From assembly GCF_011752975.1 (NCBI RefSeq), contig NZ_VWWP01000002.1, forward strand, positions 434,001 through 498,000: DNA of 64,000 bases, read 5' to 3'. Made by a program: the position numbers and the translations under genes. The stretch's first letter is position 1. Each line of letters begins with the position of its first letter. Below are positions 34,177 through 43,587 of this stretch, piece by piece. The DNA is from Chryseobacterium sp. Tr-659 (GTDB lineage Bacteria > Bacteroidota > Bacteroidia > Flavobacteriales > Weeksellaceae). The notes beneath the pieces are model-generated. The model saw nothing but the letters and a program-made list of their open reading frames with translations. It was not told the DNA's origin and did no database searches.

Positions 34177-35163
34177 ATGAAAAAACTGAGATTTTTACTC
34201 TTACCAGTTTCAATATTGGTATGCTCTCAAGAAGTAGATAGTCTAAAGGTGAATGAGTTACCTAAGAATTCTGATCTGCCAAAAGTACAAACGTACACCT
34301 TAAAAGATGGTTCGGTAAGAACTTACCCAAAACCCAAACTATTGGATTTTATTACCAAACTGCCCCGGAATTTTATTAATACAAACAAAGATTTTGTAGC
34401 CAAAGACCACGCTTATTATTTAGGCGGAGCAGTTGCAGCAACGCTGATTCTTTTGCCATTTGATCAGAAGTTAATAGACAACTCAAGGGAGCTGGGAGAA
34501 AGATGGGGAATGGATAAAGATAACAACTATACCAAAATTGGTGGTGTTTTTAAAATTCCTAAAGACATAGGCTCTACCCTGTATCTGATAGGAAATGGTT
34601 CTACCTTGGTATTACTTGGGATTGGTTTTGGTACATACGGTTTAATTAAAAATGATTACAGAGCACAGGCAACGGCAAGCGGATTGATGGAAAGTTTAAT
34701 TCTTTCCGGAGTATTTACGCAGACCATTAAAAGAATTACAGGAAGAGAAAGCCCGTTCATTGCAGAAATGAATGGAAATAAAGGAGGGGCATGGAACCCG
34801 TTTCCAAGTTTTTCAGCATTCAGTAAAAATACTTCAAATTATGATGCCATGCCTTCCGGGCACTTAACTACATTTATGGCCGGGATTACTGTAATCGCCG
34901 ATAATTATCCGGATGCAAAATGGATAAAACCCGTAGGATATACATTGGCAGGAGCATTATGTTTTCAAATGATGCAAAGTAAAGTTCACTGGGCATCAGA
35001 CTATCCGTTAGCCTTATTGATGGGATATTTTATTGGAAAAACCATTTCAAAAAGCAGATATACGTCATCAGAAGGTACCATCGGAAAAACAAAATATAAT
35101 CTCAATTTTGTAGCATCCCGTCAGTGGGAATATAATATGGTTGGGGTAAAACTTTCTTTTTAA
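34177..35163 (+). CDS. PAP2-family phosphatase
   Basis: A 328-residue exported or membrane-associated acid phosphatase-fold protein. The three PAP2 motifs are KRITGRESPF, MPSGHLTTF (catalytic-site Ser-Gly-His) and SKVHWASDYPLAL (nucleophile His and Asp). The first motif has ESP in place of the common RP pair, a tolerated variation. ATG 34177 yields a signal-like N-terminus (MKKLRFLLLPVSILVCS). Likely substrates are lipid or polyprenyl phosphates; other PAP2 members act on LPS lipid A. It has its own promoter (34103-34132). Confidence 0.85.
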   Translation: MKKLRFLLLPVSILVCSQEVDSLKVNELPKNSDLPKVQTYTLKDGSVRTYPKPKLLDFITKLPRNFINTNKDFVAKDHAYYLGGAVAATLILLPFDQKLIDNSRELGERWGMDKDNNYTKIGGVFKIPKDIGSTLYLIGNGSTLVLLGIGFGTYGLIKNDYRAQATASGLMESLILSGVFTQTIKRITGRESPFIAEMNGNKGGAWNPFPSFSAFSKNTSNYDAMPSGHLTTFMAGITVIADNYPDAKWIKPVGYTLAGALCFQMMQSKVHWASDYPLALLMGYFIGKTISKSRYTSSEGTIGKTKYNLNFVASRQWEYNMVGVKLSF

Positions 35164-35291
35164 CTTAAATATTTTTTAAATTCATAAAGCTAATTTTCAC
35201 TACATTTGATCTTAATAGATGATTATTGCTTGTTTTTTAACATTGAAATGGAATCTATTGACTTGAAATTACTTAATCAATATTTAACTTA

Positions 35292-36014
35292 ATGAAAATA
35301 ATCGCTGTCATTCCGGCACGTTACGAAGCAAGCCGCTTTCCAGGTAAACTCATGCAGATTTTAGGAGAAAAAACCGTTATTACCACAACCTATCAGAATG
35401 TAATGGAGACCGGCCTGTTTAATGAAGTATTCGTAGCAACGGATTCTGAAATTATTTTTGACGAAATTACCAGAAATGGTGGAAAAGCGGTAATGACAGG
35501 CCAGCATGAGACAGGAAGCGACCGTATTGCCGAAGCTGTACAGAACATAGATTGTGATATTGTGATCAATGTCCAGGGAGATGAACCTTTTCTTAAATTG
35601 GAGCCTTTACAACAGTTGATCGAAGTTTTTAAGCACGATGATCAGCAGGAAATTTCCTTAGCTTCTTTAAAGATACAATTGCATGAAAAAGAAGAAATTG
35701 AAAATCCGAACAATGTAAAAGTTATTACTGATAACAACGGGTTTGCCTTATATTTCAGCCGTTCTGTAATTCCTTTTCATAGAGAAACTTCCTATGATGT
35801 AAGCTACTTTAAACATATCGGAGTATATGCATTCAGGAAAGAAGCATTGTTGCAGTTCTCAAAACTGGAAATGAAGCCATTGGAAATTTCTGAAAAGATT
35901 GAATGCATCCGCTATCTGGAATACGGAATGAAAATTAAAATGATTGAAACCAATTTCATTGGCGTTGGCATTGATACACCAGAAGACCTTGAAAAAGCTA
36001 GAAAGTTAATTTAA
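35292..36014 (+). CDS. kdsB: 3-deoxy-manno-octulosonate cytidylyltransferase
   Basis: A 240-residue enzyme that activates Kdo as CMP-Kdo for LPS inner-core assembly. The N-terminal [24 protein letters not shown] (nucleotide-binding), [21 protein letters not shown] segment ([11 protein letters not shown]) and [15 protein letters not shown] are characteristic of KdsB. kdsA, the earlier enzyme of the pathway, is 20 kb downstream. TACATTTG (35201-35208) is the nearest -7-like element but lies over 80 bases upstream. Confidence 0.95.
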   Translation: MKIIAVIPARYEASRFPGKLMQILGEKTVITTTYQNVMETGLFNEVFVATDSEIIFDEITRNGGKAVMTGQHETGSDRIAEAVQNIDCDIVINVQGDEPFLKLEPLQQLIEVFKHDDQQEISLASLKIQLHEKEEIENPNNVKVITDNNGFALYFSRSVIPFHRETSYDVSYFKHIGVYAFRKEALLQFSKLEMKPLEISEKIECIRYLEYGMKIKMIETNFIGVGIDTPEDLEKARKLI

Positions 36015-36073
36015 AATTGTTGTATACCGTAAAGAAAATTGGCAGATGAGCTCTTTCGCTTCCTTCGCCTTTT

Positions 36074-36104
36074 TTGCAATTTTACATAATTCCCCCTATA
36101 TTTG
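36074..36104 (+). promoter_or_regulatory. Promoter of the LolA-like gene
   Basis: TTG (36074-36076), 20-nt spacer, TATATTTG (36097-36104), 18 bases before the ATG. Confidence 0.7.
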
Positions 36105-36122
36105 AAATTATAAATAAAATTA

Positions 36123-36785
36123 ATGAAGAAGTTACTGCTAGTATTTGGACTTGTATTTTCGCACCTGACATTTGCCCAGACTGCCAAGGAAATTATTGAC
36201 AAAAATATTGAACTATCCGGAGGGTTAACGAACTGGAAACTTTTAAATTCGGTTTTGCTTCAGGGAAAAGTAGTATTGGGAATTAAAGATGAATATCCAA
36301 TAAAAATTTACCAGCAGCGCCCTAATCTTACAAAAACATTGATTACCACGGGAGGAAAAGAAAGTGCAATTGAAGGTTTTGATGGAACTAAAGGCTATGC
36401 AATGAATTATGCTGCCAACAAGCTTCAGGTATACCCTGAATACGTACCGGAAAGTTTTGATAATGACTTTATTGATTGGGAAAATAAAGGTTTTGAAGCT
36501 AAATATCTTGGAAAAGAAAAAGTAGGAGAGATCTATTGTCATAAGGTGGAACTTACCAAAAATGTAAATAAGAATATGTATTATTTCGATACACAGACTT
36601 ATATGCTTTTAAAAGAGGTAAAAAAAGAAGAAACGGTAGTATATTCCGATTATAAAAAAGTGGGAAATCTTACAATGCCTTTCAGAATTGAGTCTTCAAG
36701 CCCTAAAAAAGACGGAGATTATGTGATGTTACTGAATAGAGTTGACATCAACAAAGTTTTCCCGGCTAATACTTTTAAGTTTTAA
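36123..36785 (+). CDS. LolA-like outer-membrane lipoprotein-sorting family protein
   Basis: A 220-residue exported protein with signal MKKLLLVFGLVFSHLTFAQ. The mature half-open β-barrel pattern (WKLLNSVLLQGKVVLG, PIKIYQQRPNLTKTLIT, IEGFDGTKGYAMNYAANK, YCHKVELTKNVNKNMYYFDTQTYMLLKEVK) fits the LolA/LolB-like superfamily found in many Bacteroidota secreted proteins. Whether it carries lipoproteins or another lipid is not known. A single-gene promoter precedes it. Confidence 0.72.
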   Translation: MKKLLLVFGLVFSHLTFAQTAKEIIDKNIELSGGLTNWKLLNSVLLQGKVVLGIKDEYPIKIYQQRPNLTKTLITTGGKESAIEGFDGTKGYAMNYAANKLQVYPEYVPESFDNDFIDWENKGFEAKYLGKEKVGEIYCHKVELTKNVNKNMYYFDTQTYMLLKEVKKEETVVYSDYKKVGNLTMPFRIESSSPKKDGDYVMLLNRVDINKVFPANTFKF

Positions 36786-36822
36786 ATTCAACTGCAGCTC
36801 TGGCTGCATAAAATTATAAGAA

Positions 36823-37398
36823 ATGAAAAAGATTTTTTTAATGCTGCTTTTATTGATGGCATTTTTGCAAAGCTGCACCAATCAAAAAAGTGAAATTTCT
36901 AAAGCTAAAACCAAAGAACTTATGGGAAAAACAATATATGACTTTACAGTAGAAAGTCTTGACGGGAAGGAGATCAACTTCGCAGATTTTAAAGGAAAGA
37001 AGATCCTTATCGTCAATACTGCATCAGAATGTGGGTTTACTCCTCAGTATGCAGATCTGGAAAAAGTATATGAGCAGTATAAAGATAAATTGGTAATAGT
37101 AGGTTTTCCTGCCAATAATTTTGGAGGACAGGAACCTGGAACCAATACTGAAATCGGAGCATTTTGCCAGAAAAATTATGGCGTAACATTTCCGATGGCT
37201 GCCAAAGTTTCTGTAAAAGGAGATGATACCGCTCCAATCTTTAAATACTTAACAGAACAGGAATTAAATGGAGTAAAAAATACTACCATCCTTTGGAATT
37301 TTACCAAGTTTTTAGTTGATGAGAACGGAAAACTGATCGATTCTTTTGTAAGCACTACAAAACCTACAGACGAAGCCATTACAAAATATCTGAAATAA
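36823..37398 (+). CDS. Glutathione peroxidase-family lipoprotein
   Basis: A 191-residue thiol peroxidase exported as a lipoprotein (signal MKKIFLMLLLLMAFLQSC, Cys18). The catalytic tetrad residues appear as Cys70 in NTASECGFTPQY, Gln in FGGQEPG, and Trp/Asn in ILWNFTKFL. Bacterial non-selenium members typically use thioredoxin-like donors to reduce lipid or hydrogen peroxides. The lipid anchor places it at the periplasmic face of a membrane. It lies 37 bases after the LolA-like gene. Confidence 0.9.
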   Translation: MKKIFLMLLLLMAFLQSCTNQKSEISKAKTKELMGKTIYDFTVESLDGKEINFADFKGKKILIVNTASECGFTPQYADLEKVYEQYKDKLVIVGFPANNFGGQEPGTNTEIGAFCQKNYGVTFPMAAKVSVKGDDTAPIFKYLTEQELNGVKNTTILWNFTKFLVDENGKLIDSFVSTTKPTDEAITKYLK

Positions 37399-37423
37399 AA
37401 GCATACGCTTTTTAGAATAACAA

Positions 37424-37497
37424 ACTCGACTCCGCTTAACCTGGCATTCAAATAATACATCTGGTATTAGAAATGTCACGCTGAGCGGAGTCGAAGT
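37424..37497. repeat. Inverted-repeat element of a dispersed family (copy 2)
   Basis: TCGACTCCGCT (37426-37436) pairs perfectly with AGCGGAGTCGA (37484-37494), and the similarity extends inward to GGCATT / AATGTC. It sits between convergent genes and could act as a hairpin. The arms resemble copies at 33327-33402 and 56188-56258. Confidence 0.65.
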
Positions 37498-37530
37498 GTT
37501 TTATAATAAGTTTTAAGAATTGATTATCTT

Positions 37531-38190
37531 CTAATTGTCAATATTTTTTTCCGCAAAACAGAAGATATTCCCGAGTTTAATGCTGGAATAACCATTACTT
37601 TTAATTTTTGAAGAATTAATCATCGCTTTGGCCAAAATATTGGTGGGCAGTGGTTTTTGGCTTTCCAATAATCCGAATTTATTGGCAAATTTAATGATCC
37701 GGCTGCCCAAAACTTCACCGGTTCTTTCAGAATCTTTTCTTTCCAGCATTCCGGGTTTGAAGATGGTTATTTTATTGAAATGCAGCTGTTTTACAGCTTC
37801 CTCCAGTTCTCCTTTCATTTTTGAATAGAAAATTTTAGAATTTGGGCTTGCACCATACGCTGAAACCAGAATATAATCTTCCACATTATTCTCTTTGGCT
37901 GCCTTCGCAAATTCATACTGATAATCATAATCAACTTTTTTTTGAGCTTCTTTGCTTCCGGCATCTTTTAAAGTGGTTCCCAGGCAGGAAAAAGCGACAT
38001 CCCCATTAACTAAGGAACTCCATTCTTCAGGTTTCTCAAAATTGACAATATGAACTTTAAGTTTATCATTCTGAATATTGACCGGTTTTCTTACAAAAAT
38101 GTCAACTTCATCAAATTCCTTATCATTAAGCAGCTGATTCACCAGATCTTTTCCTGTGGCACCTGTAGCACCTATTACCAAAGCTTTCAT
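37531..38190 (-). CDS. NAD(P)-binding atypical SDR (NmrA/HTATIP2-like)
   Basis: A 219-residue Rossmann-fold protein: GATGATGKDLVNQLL is the dinucleotide-binding glycine motif, followed by FVRKP, CLGTT, and YILVSAYGAS...YSKMKGELE, where Tyr and Lys occupy the SDR active-site positions. The HTATIP2/YwnB-type group is the closest match. The substrate is unknown; some members act as redox sensors. Its start codon is 53 bases from the heptanucleotide repeat, so repeat length could influence its promoter. Confidence 0.85.
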   Translation of the reverse strand: MKALVIGATGATGKDLVNQLLNDKEFDEVDIFVRKPVNIQNDKLKVHIVNFEKPEEWSSLVNGDVAFSCLGTTLKDAGSKEAQKKVDYDYQYEFAKAAKENNVEDYILVSAYGASPNSKIFYSKMKGELEEAVKQLHFNKITIFKPGMLERKDSERTGEVLGSRIIKFANKFGLLESQKPLPTNILAKAMINSSKIKSNGYSSIKLGNIFCFAEKNIDN

Positions 38191-38243
38191 AATATTTGTA
38201 ATTGTGTGAGATTATTTCTTTCTTAAATTTACTAAATTTGAAT

Positions 38244-38334
38244 AAAAGATAAAAGATAAAAGATAAAAGATAAAAGATAAAAGATAAAAGATAAAAGATA
38301 AAAGATAAAAGATAAAAGATAAAAGATAAAAGAT
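38244..38334. repeat. 13-copy perfect AAAAGAT tandem repeat
   Basis: Exactly 13 uninterrupted copies of the 7-bp unit AAAAGAT (91 bp). It lies in the divergent promoter region between the SDR gene (start 38190) and the YjbR-like gene (start 38412). A -7-like TAAATTTG (38233-38240) immediately precedes it on the plus strand. Perfect short repeats of this kind change copy number by slippage. Confidence 0.97.
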
Positions 38335-38376
38335 CTTTTCATTAAACGTCTTGAATATCAATCAGCATTAATCATA

Positions 38377-38408
38377 TTACTAATTACCTATTGCTCATTA
38401 CTTATAAA
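38377..38408 (+). repeat. 32-nt leader repeat shared with menA
   Basis: Thirty of 32 positions match 23741-23772 upstream of menA. In both places the element ends 3 bases before the ATG of an otherwise unrelated gene. Confidence 0.85.
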
Positions 38409-38411
38409 CTT

Positions 38412-38768
38412 ATGGATGCCAACGAAATTTTAGACTATTGTCTTGCCAAAAAAGGAGTTACAGAAAGCTTTCCGTTTGATAATGAAACGCTTGTACTAAA
38501 AGTGGATACCAAAATGTTTTTATTAATGGCACTGGAGAAACAGCCATTATCTATTAATGTAAAGACAGATCCGGAATGGAGCGCTGAACTTCGCGAACAA
38601 TATCCACAGATTACAGGTGCCTATCATATGAACAAAACCCATTGGAATTCTGTAATGGTAGATGGCCTTAAGAGAGAGTTGATCTTTAAACTTCTTGATC
38701 AGTCATATGATCTGGTTTTTAAATCTCTCACAAAGAAAGCTCAGAATGCAGTGAATGAATCTCTTTAA
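38412..38768 (+). CDS. MmcQ/YjbR family protein
   Basis: A 118-residue protein of the MmcQ/YjbR double-wing DNA-binding-like fold: CLAKKGVTESFPFDNETLVLKVDTKMFLLMAL, then SINVKTDPEWSAELREQYPQITGAYHMNKTHWNSVMVDG are the family hallmarks. DNA binding has been proposed from structure, but the cellular function is not established. The ATG at 38412 is used; a TTG-initiated frame seven codons earlier falls in the shared leader repeat. Confidence 0.85.
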   Translation: MDANEILDYCLAKKGVTESFPFDNETLVLKVDTKMFLLMALEKQPLSINVKTDPEWSAELREQYPQITGAYHMNKTHWNSVMVDGLKRELIFKLLDQSYDLVFKSLTKKAQNAVNESL

Positions 38769-38851
38769 AAAAGAAATAAAGAATAAGGTACGAAATTTGT
38801 TGTCCGTTATTAGTGAAATATTTAAACCAATTTTAATAAAATAAAGAACAA

Positions 38852-39349
38852 ATGAGAAATCACCTTTTATTATTCATGGCAGCGGGTGCATTGACACTAT
38901 CAAGCTGTAATAAGACAGAAAAGAAAACTACTGATGCTAATCCTCCTGCTTCAGCTCCGGCAACGGCTACAGAAAGCTCTTCTGACAATCTTAAAATAGA
39001 ATTTTCAGGAACAGAAAATTTTACGATTAAAAATCCAAAGCTAAAAGTAAGTTTGTATGGAGTAGATGAAGCCCTGGCTGATGCTCCCGCTACCTTAATT
39101 ACAGAAAAAGAATACGAAGAGAAATCGGTACCTTTTACGATTGATCTGCCGGTACCTAAAGATGCTGCCAGTAAGATTAATCCTAAACCGGCAGGTCCTG
39201 CTAAGTATTATGTAACAGTAAGCTGGGATTCGGATGGTAATGGAAAAGCAGGTGAAAAAGGAGATATATTTATCGATTATGACAAAGCATTTCCTAACGT
39301 AAAACTAAATAATGAAACCCAGAAAATTTACTTAAAAATATTAAAATAA
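38852..39349 (+). CDS. Hypothetical lipoprotein
   Basis: A 165-residue lipoprotein with signal MRNHLLLFMAAGALTLSSC (Cys19), a low-complexity linker rich in Thr/Ala/Pro/Ser, and a β-sandwich-like domain including VTVSWDSDGNGKAGEKGDIFIDYD, where D-S-D-G-N-G is a calcium-loop-like sequence. I do not recognise a named family. Metal binding is only a suggestion. Confidence 0.62.
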   Translation: MRNHLLLFMAAGALTLSSCNKTEKKTTDANPPASAPATATESSSDNLKIEFSGTENFTIKNPKLKVSLYGVDEALADAPATLITEKEYEEKSVPFTIDLPVPKDAASKINPKPAGPAKYYVTVSWDSDGNGKAGEKGDIFIDYDKAFPNVKLNNETQKIYLKILK

Positions 39350-39368
39350 AATCTGGTGAAATAGTATA

Positions 39369-39405
39369 AAAAAGCCGATTCAAAATTTTTGAATCGGCTT
39401 TTTTA
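39369..39405. terminator. Bidirectional terminator between convergent genes
   Basis: Stem AAAAGCCGATTCAAAA / TTTTTGAATCGGCTTTT between the lipoprotein gene and ribF. Confidence 0.92.
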
Positions 39406-39409
39406 TATC

Positions 39410-40330
39410 TTAGAAATTAAATTCTTGTGTTAATCTTTTATCTTCATCCAACCTTTCGATCAGTTTTTCAAGGCCTTCAAATTTGATTTCATCATGAAGA
39501 AAGTCCCTGAACTTTACTGTAATTCTTTCATCATAGATATCATCATCAAAATCAAGGATATAAACTTCAACCGTTAATTTCTCCCCGTTTACTGTAGGAT
39601 TCGTTCCTATACTCAGCATTCCTTTATATGGTTTACCTTTTATAATTACTTCAACAATATAGGCTCCTTTTTTAGGTAAAAGTTTAATAGATTCCGTGTC
39701 AATATTCGCTGTCGGATACCCAATTGTTCTGCCTATTTTCTTTCCATGAACCACAGTTCCTGAAACAGAGTAGGAATAACCAAGCATTTCGTTTGCTTCT
39801 TTAATATTCCCTGCCAGAAGAGCATTACGAACCTTTGTGGAACTGATATTATTTTCGTGAATATTAATTGCTTCCATTTGCTCAACTTCAAAATCAAGTT
39901 CTTTGGATAGTTTTTGAAGCAGTTCAAAGTTCCCGCTTTTATTTTTTCCGAAAGAGTGATCGTACCCGATAATAAGGTATTTTACATTGAGCTTGTCAAT
40001 TAAAATCTGGCGTACAAACTCTTCTCCGGTTAAGTTTCTGAACTCTTCGTCAAATTCTTTCAAGAACAGATGATCAATGCCATACTTGTCAATGAGCTGC
40101 TTCTTTTCATCCAGTGTATTCAGGAGTTTTAAATCTTCATTAGGGTTAAAAACGAATCTTGGATGCGGCCAGAATGTAAGGATGGCAGTTTCCAGATTGT
40201 TCTCTGAACCTATCTTAATAAGCTCATCGATAATACTTTTGTGTCCGAGATGTACTCCGTCAAACATACCCAAAGACAATGCTAGAGGCCTTTGTGAGGA
40301 ATAATCTGTAAAATTCTTGAAAACTTTCAA
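39410..40330 (-). CDS. ribF: Bifunctional riboflavin kinase/FAD synthetase
   Basis: A 306-residue enzyme making FMN and FAD. The N-terminal nucleotidylyltransferase has ALSLGMFDGVHLGHKSII and ISSTKVRNAL; the C-terminal kinase has GYPTANI, KGAYIVEV and the MLSIGTNPT segment. The start is taken as TTG at 40330 (KVFKNFTDYSS) because the promoter TATATTTG (40357-40350) lies only 20 bases upstream, which makes longer in-frame starts untranscribed. No FMN riboswitch is seen. Confidence 0.92.
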   Translation of the reverse strand: MKVFKNFTDYSSQRPLALSLGMFDGVHLGHKSIIDELIKIGSENNLETAILTFWPHPRFVFNPNEDLKLLNTLDEKKQLIDKYGIDHLFLKEFDEEFRNLTGEEFVRQILIDKLNVKYLIIGYDHSFGKNKSGNFELLQKLSKELDFEVEQMEAINIHENNISSTKVRNALLAGNIKEANEMLGYSYSVSGTVVHGKKIGRTIGYPTANIDTESIKLLPKKGAYIVEVIIKGKPYKGMLSIGTNPTVNGEKLTVEVYILDFDDDIYDERITVKFRDFLHDEIKFEGLEKLIERLDEDKRLTQEFNF

Positions 40331-40349
40331 AACGGAAAAATTTTGAATG

Positions 40350-40380
40350 CAAATATAGATATAATGTAACAATCTATCAA
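40350..40380 (-). promoter_or_regulatory. Promoter of ribF
   Basis: Minus strand TTG (40380-40378), 20-nt spacer, TATATTTG (40357-40350); it fixes the TTG start codon of ribF. Confidence 0.7.
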
Positions 40381-40410
40381 TATAACAATGTATCATTATT
40401 TTTTTACTGA

Positions 40411-42045
<1,635 letters not shown>

Positions 42046-42093
42046 TAATTAGACATAAAGATAGCAGATACCAGACATGAGACTTTAAGGTTG

Positions 42094-42117
42094 TCTGAAA
42101 TCTGAAATCTGAAATCT
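42094..42117. repeat. 7-bp tandem repeat between atpD and atpC
   Basis: TCTGAAA occurs three times in tandem plus TCT, 17 bases before the atpC start. It lies in the untranslated spacer. Confidence 0.85.
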
Positions 42118-42133
42118 TCAAATCTAAATTAAA

Positions 42134-42415
42134 ATGAATATAAAAATTTTAACACCAGAATATGTAGTTTTTGAAGGAGAAGTAGACTCAGTATTATTGC
42201 CTGGAAAAAATGGTGAATTCCACATCATGAAAAACCACGCAGGTATCGTTTCTTCTTTGATCGGAGGTGATGTAAAGCTTTTTGCTAATTCTATTGATGA
42301 AGCTTTTGCTAAATACTTTACCAAAGAAAACGGAAAAGACTCTGTTTTTGCTTATAATATCAAAAGCGGTGTTGTAGAATTTAATCATAATAAGGGAATT
42401 ATCCTTTGTGAATAA
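42134..42415 (+). CDS. atpC: F1 ATP synthase subunit epsilon, short form
   Basis: A 93-residue protein containing the N-terminal β-sandwich of epsilon (LTPEYVVFEGEVDSVLLPGKNGEFHIMKNHAGIVSSL), which contacts gamma and the c-ring. The C-terminal helical hairpin that inhibits ATP hydrolysis in many bacteria is absent, as is common in this phylum. It follows atpD after an 88-base spacer with a tandem repeat. Confidence 0.93.
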   Translation: MNIKILTPEYVVFEGEVDSVLLPGKNGEFHIMKNHAGIVSSLIGGDVKLFANSIDEAFAKYFTKENGKDSVFAYNIKSGVVEFNHNKGIILCE

Positions 42416-42444
42416 TTAAATGAAAAGCTAAATATATTTTCAAG

Positions 42445-42476
42445 AAAGTGTAACTTTGTGTTACACTTTTTTATTT
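42445..42476 (+). terminator. Terminator after atpC
   Basis: Perfect stem AAGTGTAAC / GTTACACTT, TTTGT loop, then a T-run. Confidence 0.9.
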
Positions 42477-42495
42477 TATGTAAAAGTCTGATTGT

Positions 42496-43314
42496 ATGAA
42501 GAAAAGCATAATCACATTCTTTACAGTTCTGGGAATGTTCCTCCATGCTCAGAATATCAAGACCAAAAGAGGAATTATCAATTTAGATGGAATTCCGGTA
42601 GCCAAGCTCTCTCATAAATCCAGTGAATATACATTTATGGATCTAAAAGAGACACCGCTCTATACTATAAAATTCATTGATAAAAGTATCGTTGATTCTG
42701 TTAGGGATAGTTATATCAGCTTGAACAGGGTTTATAACAGAGACAAGACAATAGAACTTGATTATATTTCTCCTTCTGCATTTTCGGGAGAAGAAAAGTC
42801 GGCAGTCTACACTTCTGTAAACGGACTTAAAATTATTGATAACAAAGGGATCAATGTAAAAAATCTTGATGAGTTGTTTTCAAATATTCCTAAAAGAAAG
42901 CTGGATAACAAAACGAAAGAAGCTTATACTATCAGAAAAAAAATAGATAAGCTGAATATTGAAGTGAATAAAGTAGGAGAGATCCTTAGTAATGGAGTTC
43001 CGGTAGGATATTTTACCAATTTGCCCGTAAGCTTTGGTTCAGAAGATACCATTATGGATAAAACACCTATTGATATTGAAATTTATGATGCTAAAAGTAA
43101 GCTGATCGGAAGATATATCACCACTACTAAGCAGCTGAAAACAGCTGGTGGAAAGTCTTTTACAATCTATAAGGAAATGTCCGGAAGAGCATCTATTCTA
43201 AAGTTTCCTACCTATAAAGCTCTGGCAGAACGTATGGCTATTATGGACCCGAACTTTATTAAAATACAGGATAAGGTATCGGTAGGCCCTGTATCAAAGG
43301 ATACGCCTAATTAA
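42496..43314 (+). CDS. Hypothetical exported protein
   Basis: A 272-residue protein with a signal peptide (MKKSIITFFTVLGMFLHAQ). The mature sequence is mixed α/β with no catalytic motif I can name; two segments, GIINLDGIPVAKLSHKSSEYTFMDLKETPLYTIKF and VGEILSNGVPVGYFTNLPVSF...IDIEIYDAKSKLIGRYIT, look like an internal duplication of one β-rich unit. Related proteins appear in Chryseobacterium as hypothetical secreted proteins. The following gap 43315-43587 holds no gene. Confidence 0.6.
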   Translation: MKKSIITFFTVLGMFLHAQNIKTKRGIINLDGIPVAKLSHKSSEYTFMDLKETPLYTIKFIDKSIVDSVRDSYISLNRVYNRDKTIELDYISPSAFSGEEKSAVYTSVNGLKIIDNKGINVKNLDELFSNIPKRKLDNKTKEAYTIRKKIDKLNIEVNKVGEILSNGVPVGYFTNLPVSFGSEDTIMDKTPIDIEIYDAKSKLIGRYITTTKQLKTAGGKSFTIYKEMSGRASILKFPTYKALAERMAIMDPNFIKIQDKVSVGPVSKDTPN

Positions 43315-43587
43315 GCTTTGACATTCGAGGGTTGTAAAAAATATGTATCATTAGCCCATCTCACGGATTGCCAAAGTAATAATTTGCACTTTGTCATTCT
43401 GAAGGAATCCGCTTTAGCCCGTTTATCAAAAGATAAATATTTCATAGGCTTTAAAATTAAAAACGTGTAATTTGATCTGAAGATTCAGAAATCAATATGT
43501 AGTGGTATCAGTAAAATCAGTGAAAAAAATTATTTAATAGCAAAAATCTCTTTAATTCAAAAATCCCGGCGAAAAAATCCGAAAATT

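Noticed and set aside
37426..37494. Rho-independent terminator between convergent genes
   Set aside because: The stem is perfect but the loop is about 47 nt and no T-run follows, so it is treated as a repeat element.
38244..38334. CRISPR-like repeat array
   Set aside because: The units are 7 bp, contiguous and without spacers; no cas genes are near. It is a simple-sequence tandem repeat.
40331..40396. 22-residue upstream extension of ribF
   Set aside because: The promoter at 40350-40380 would lie inside it, and the translation is not like RibF N-termini.
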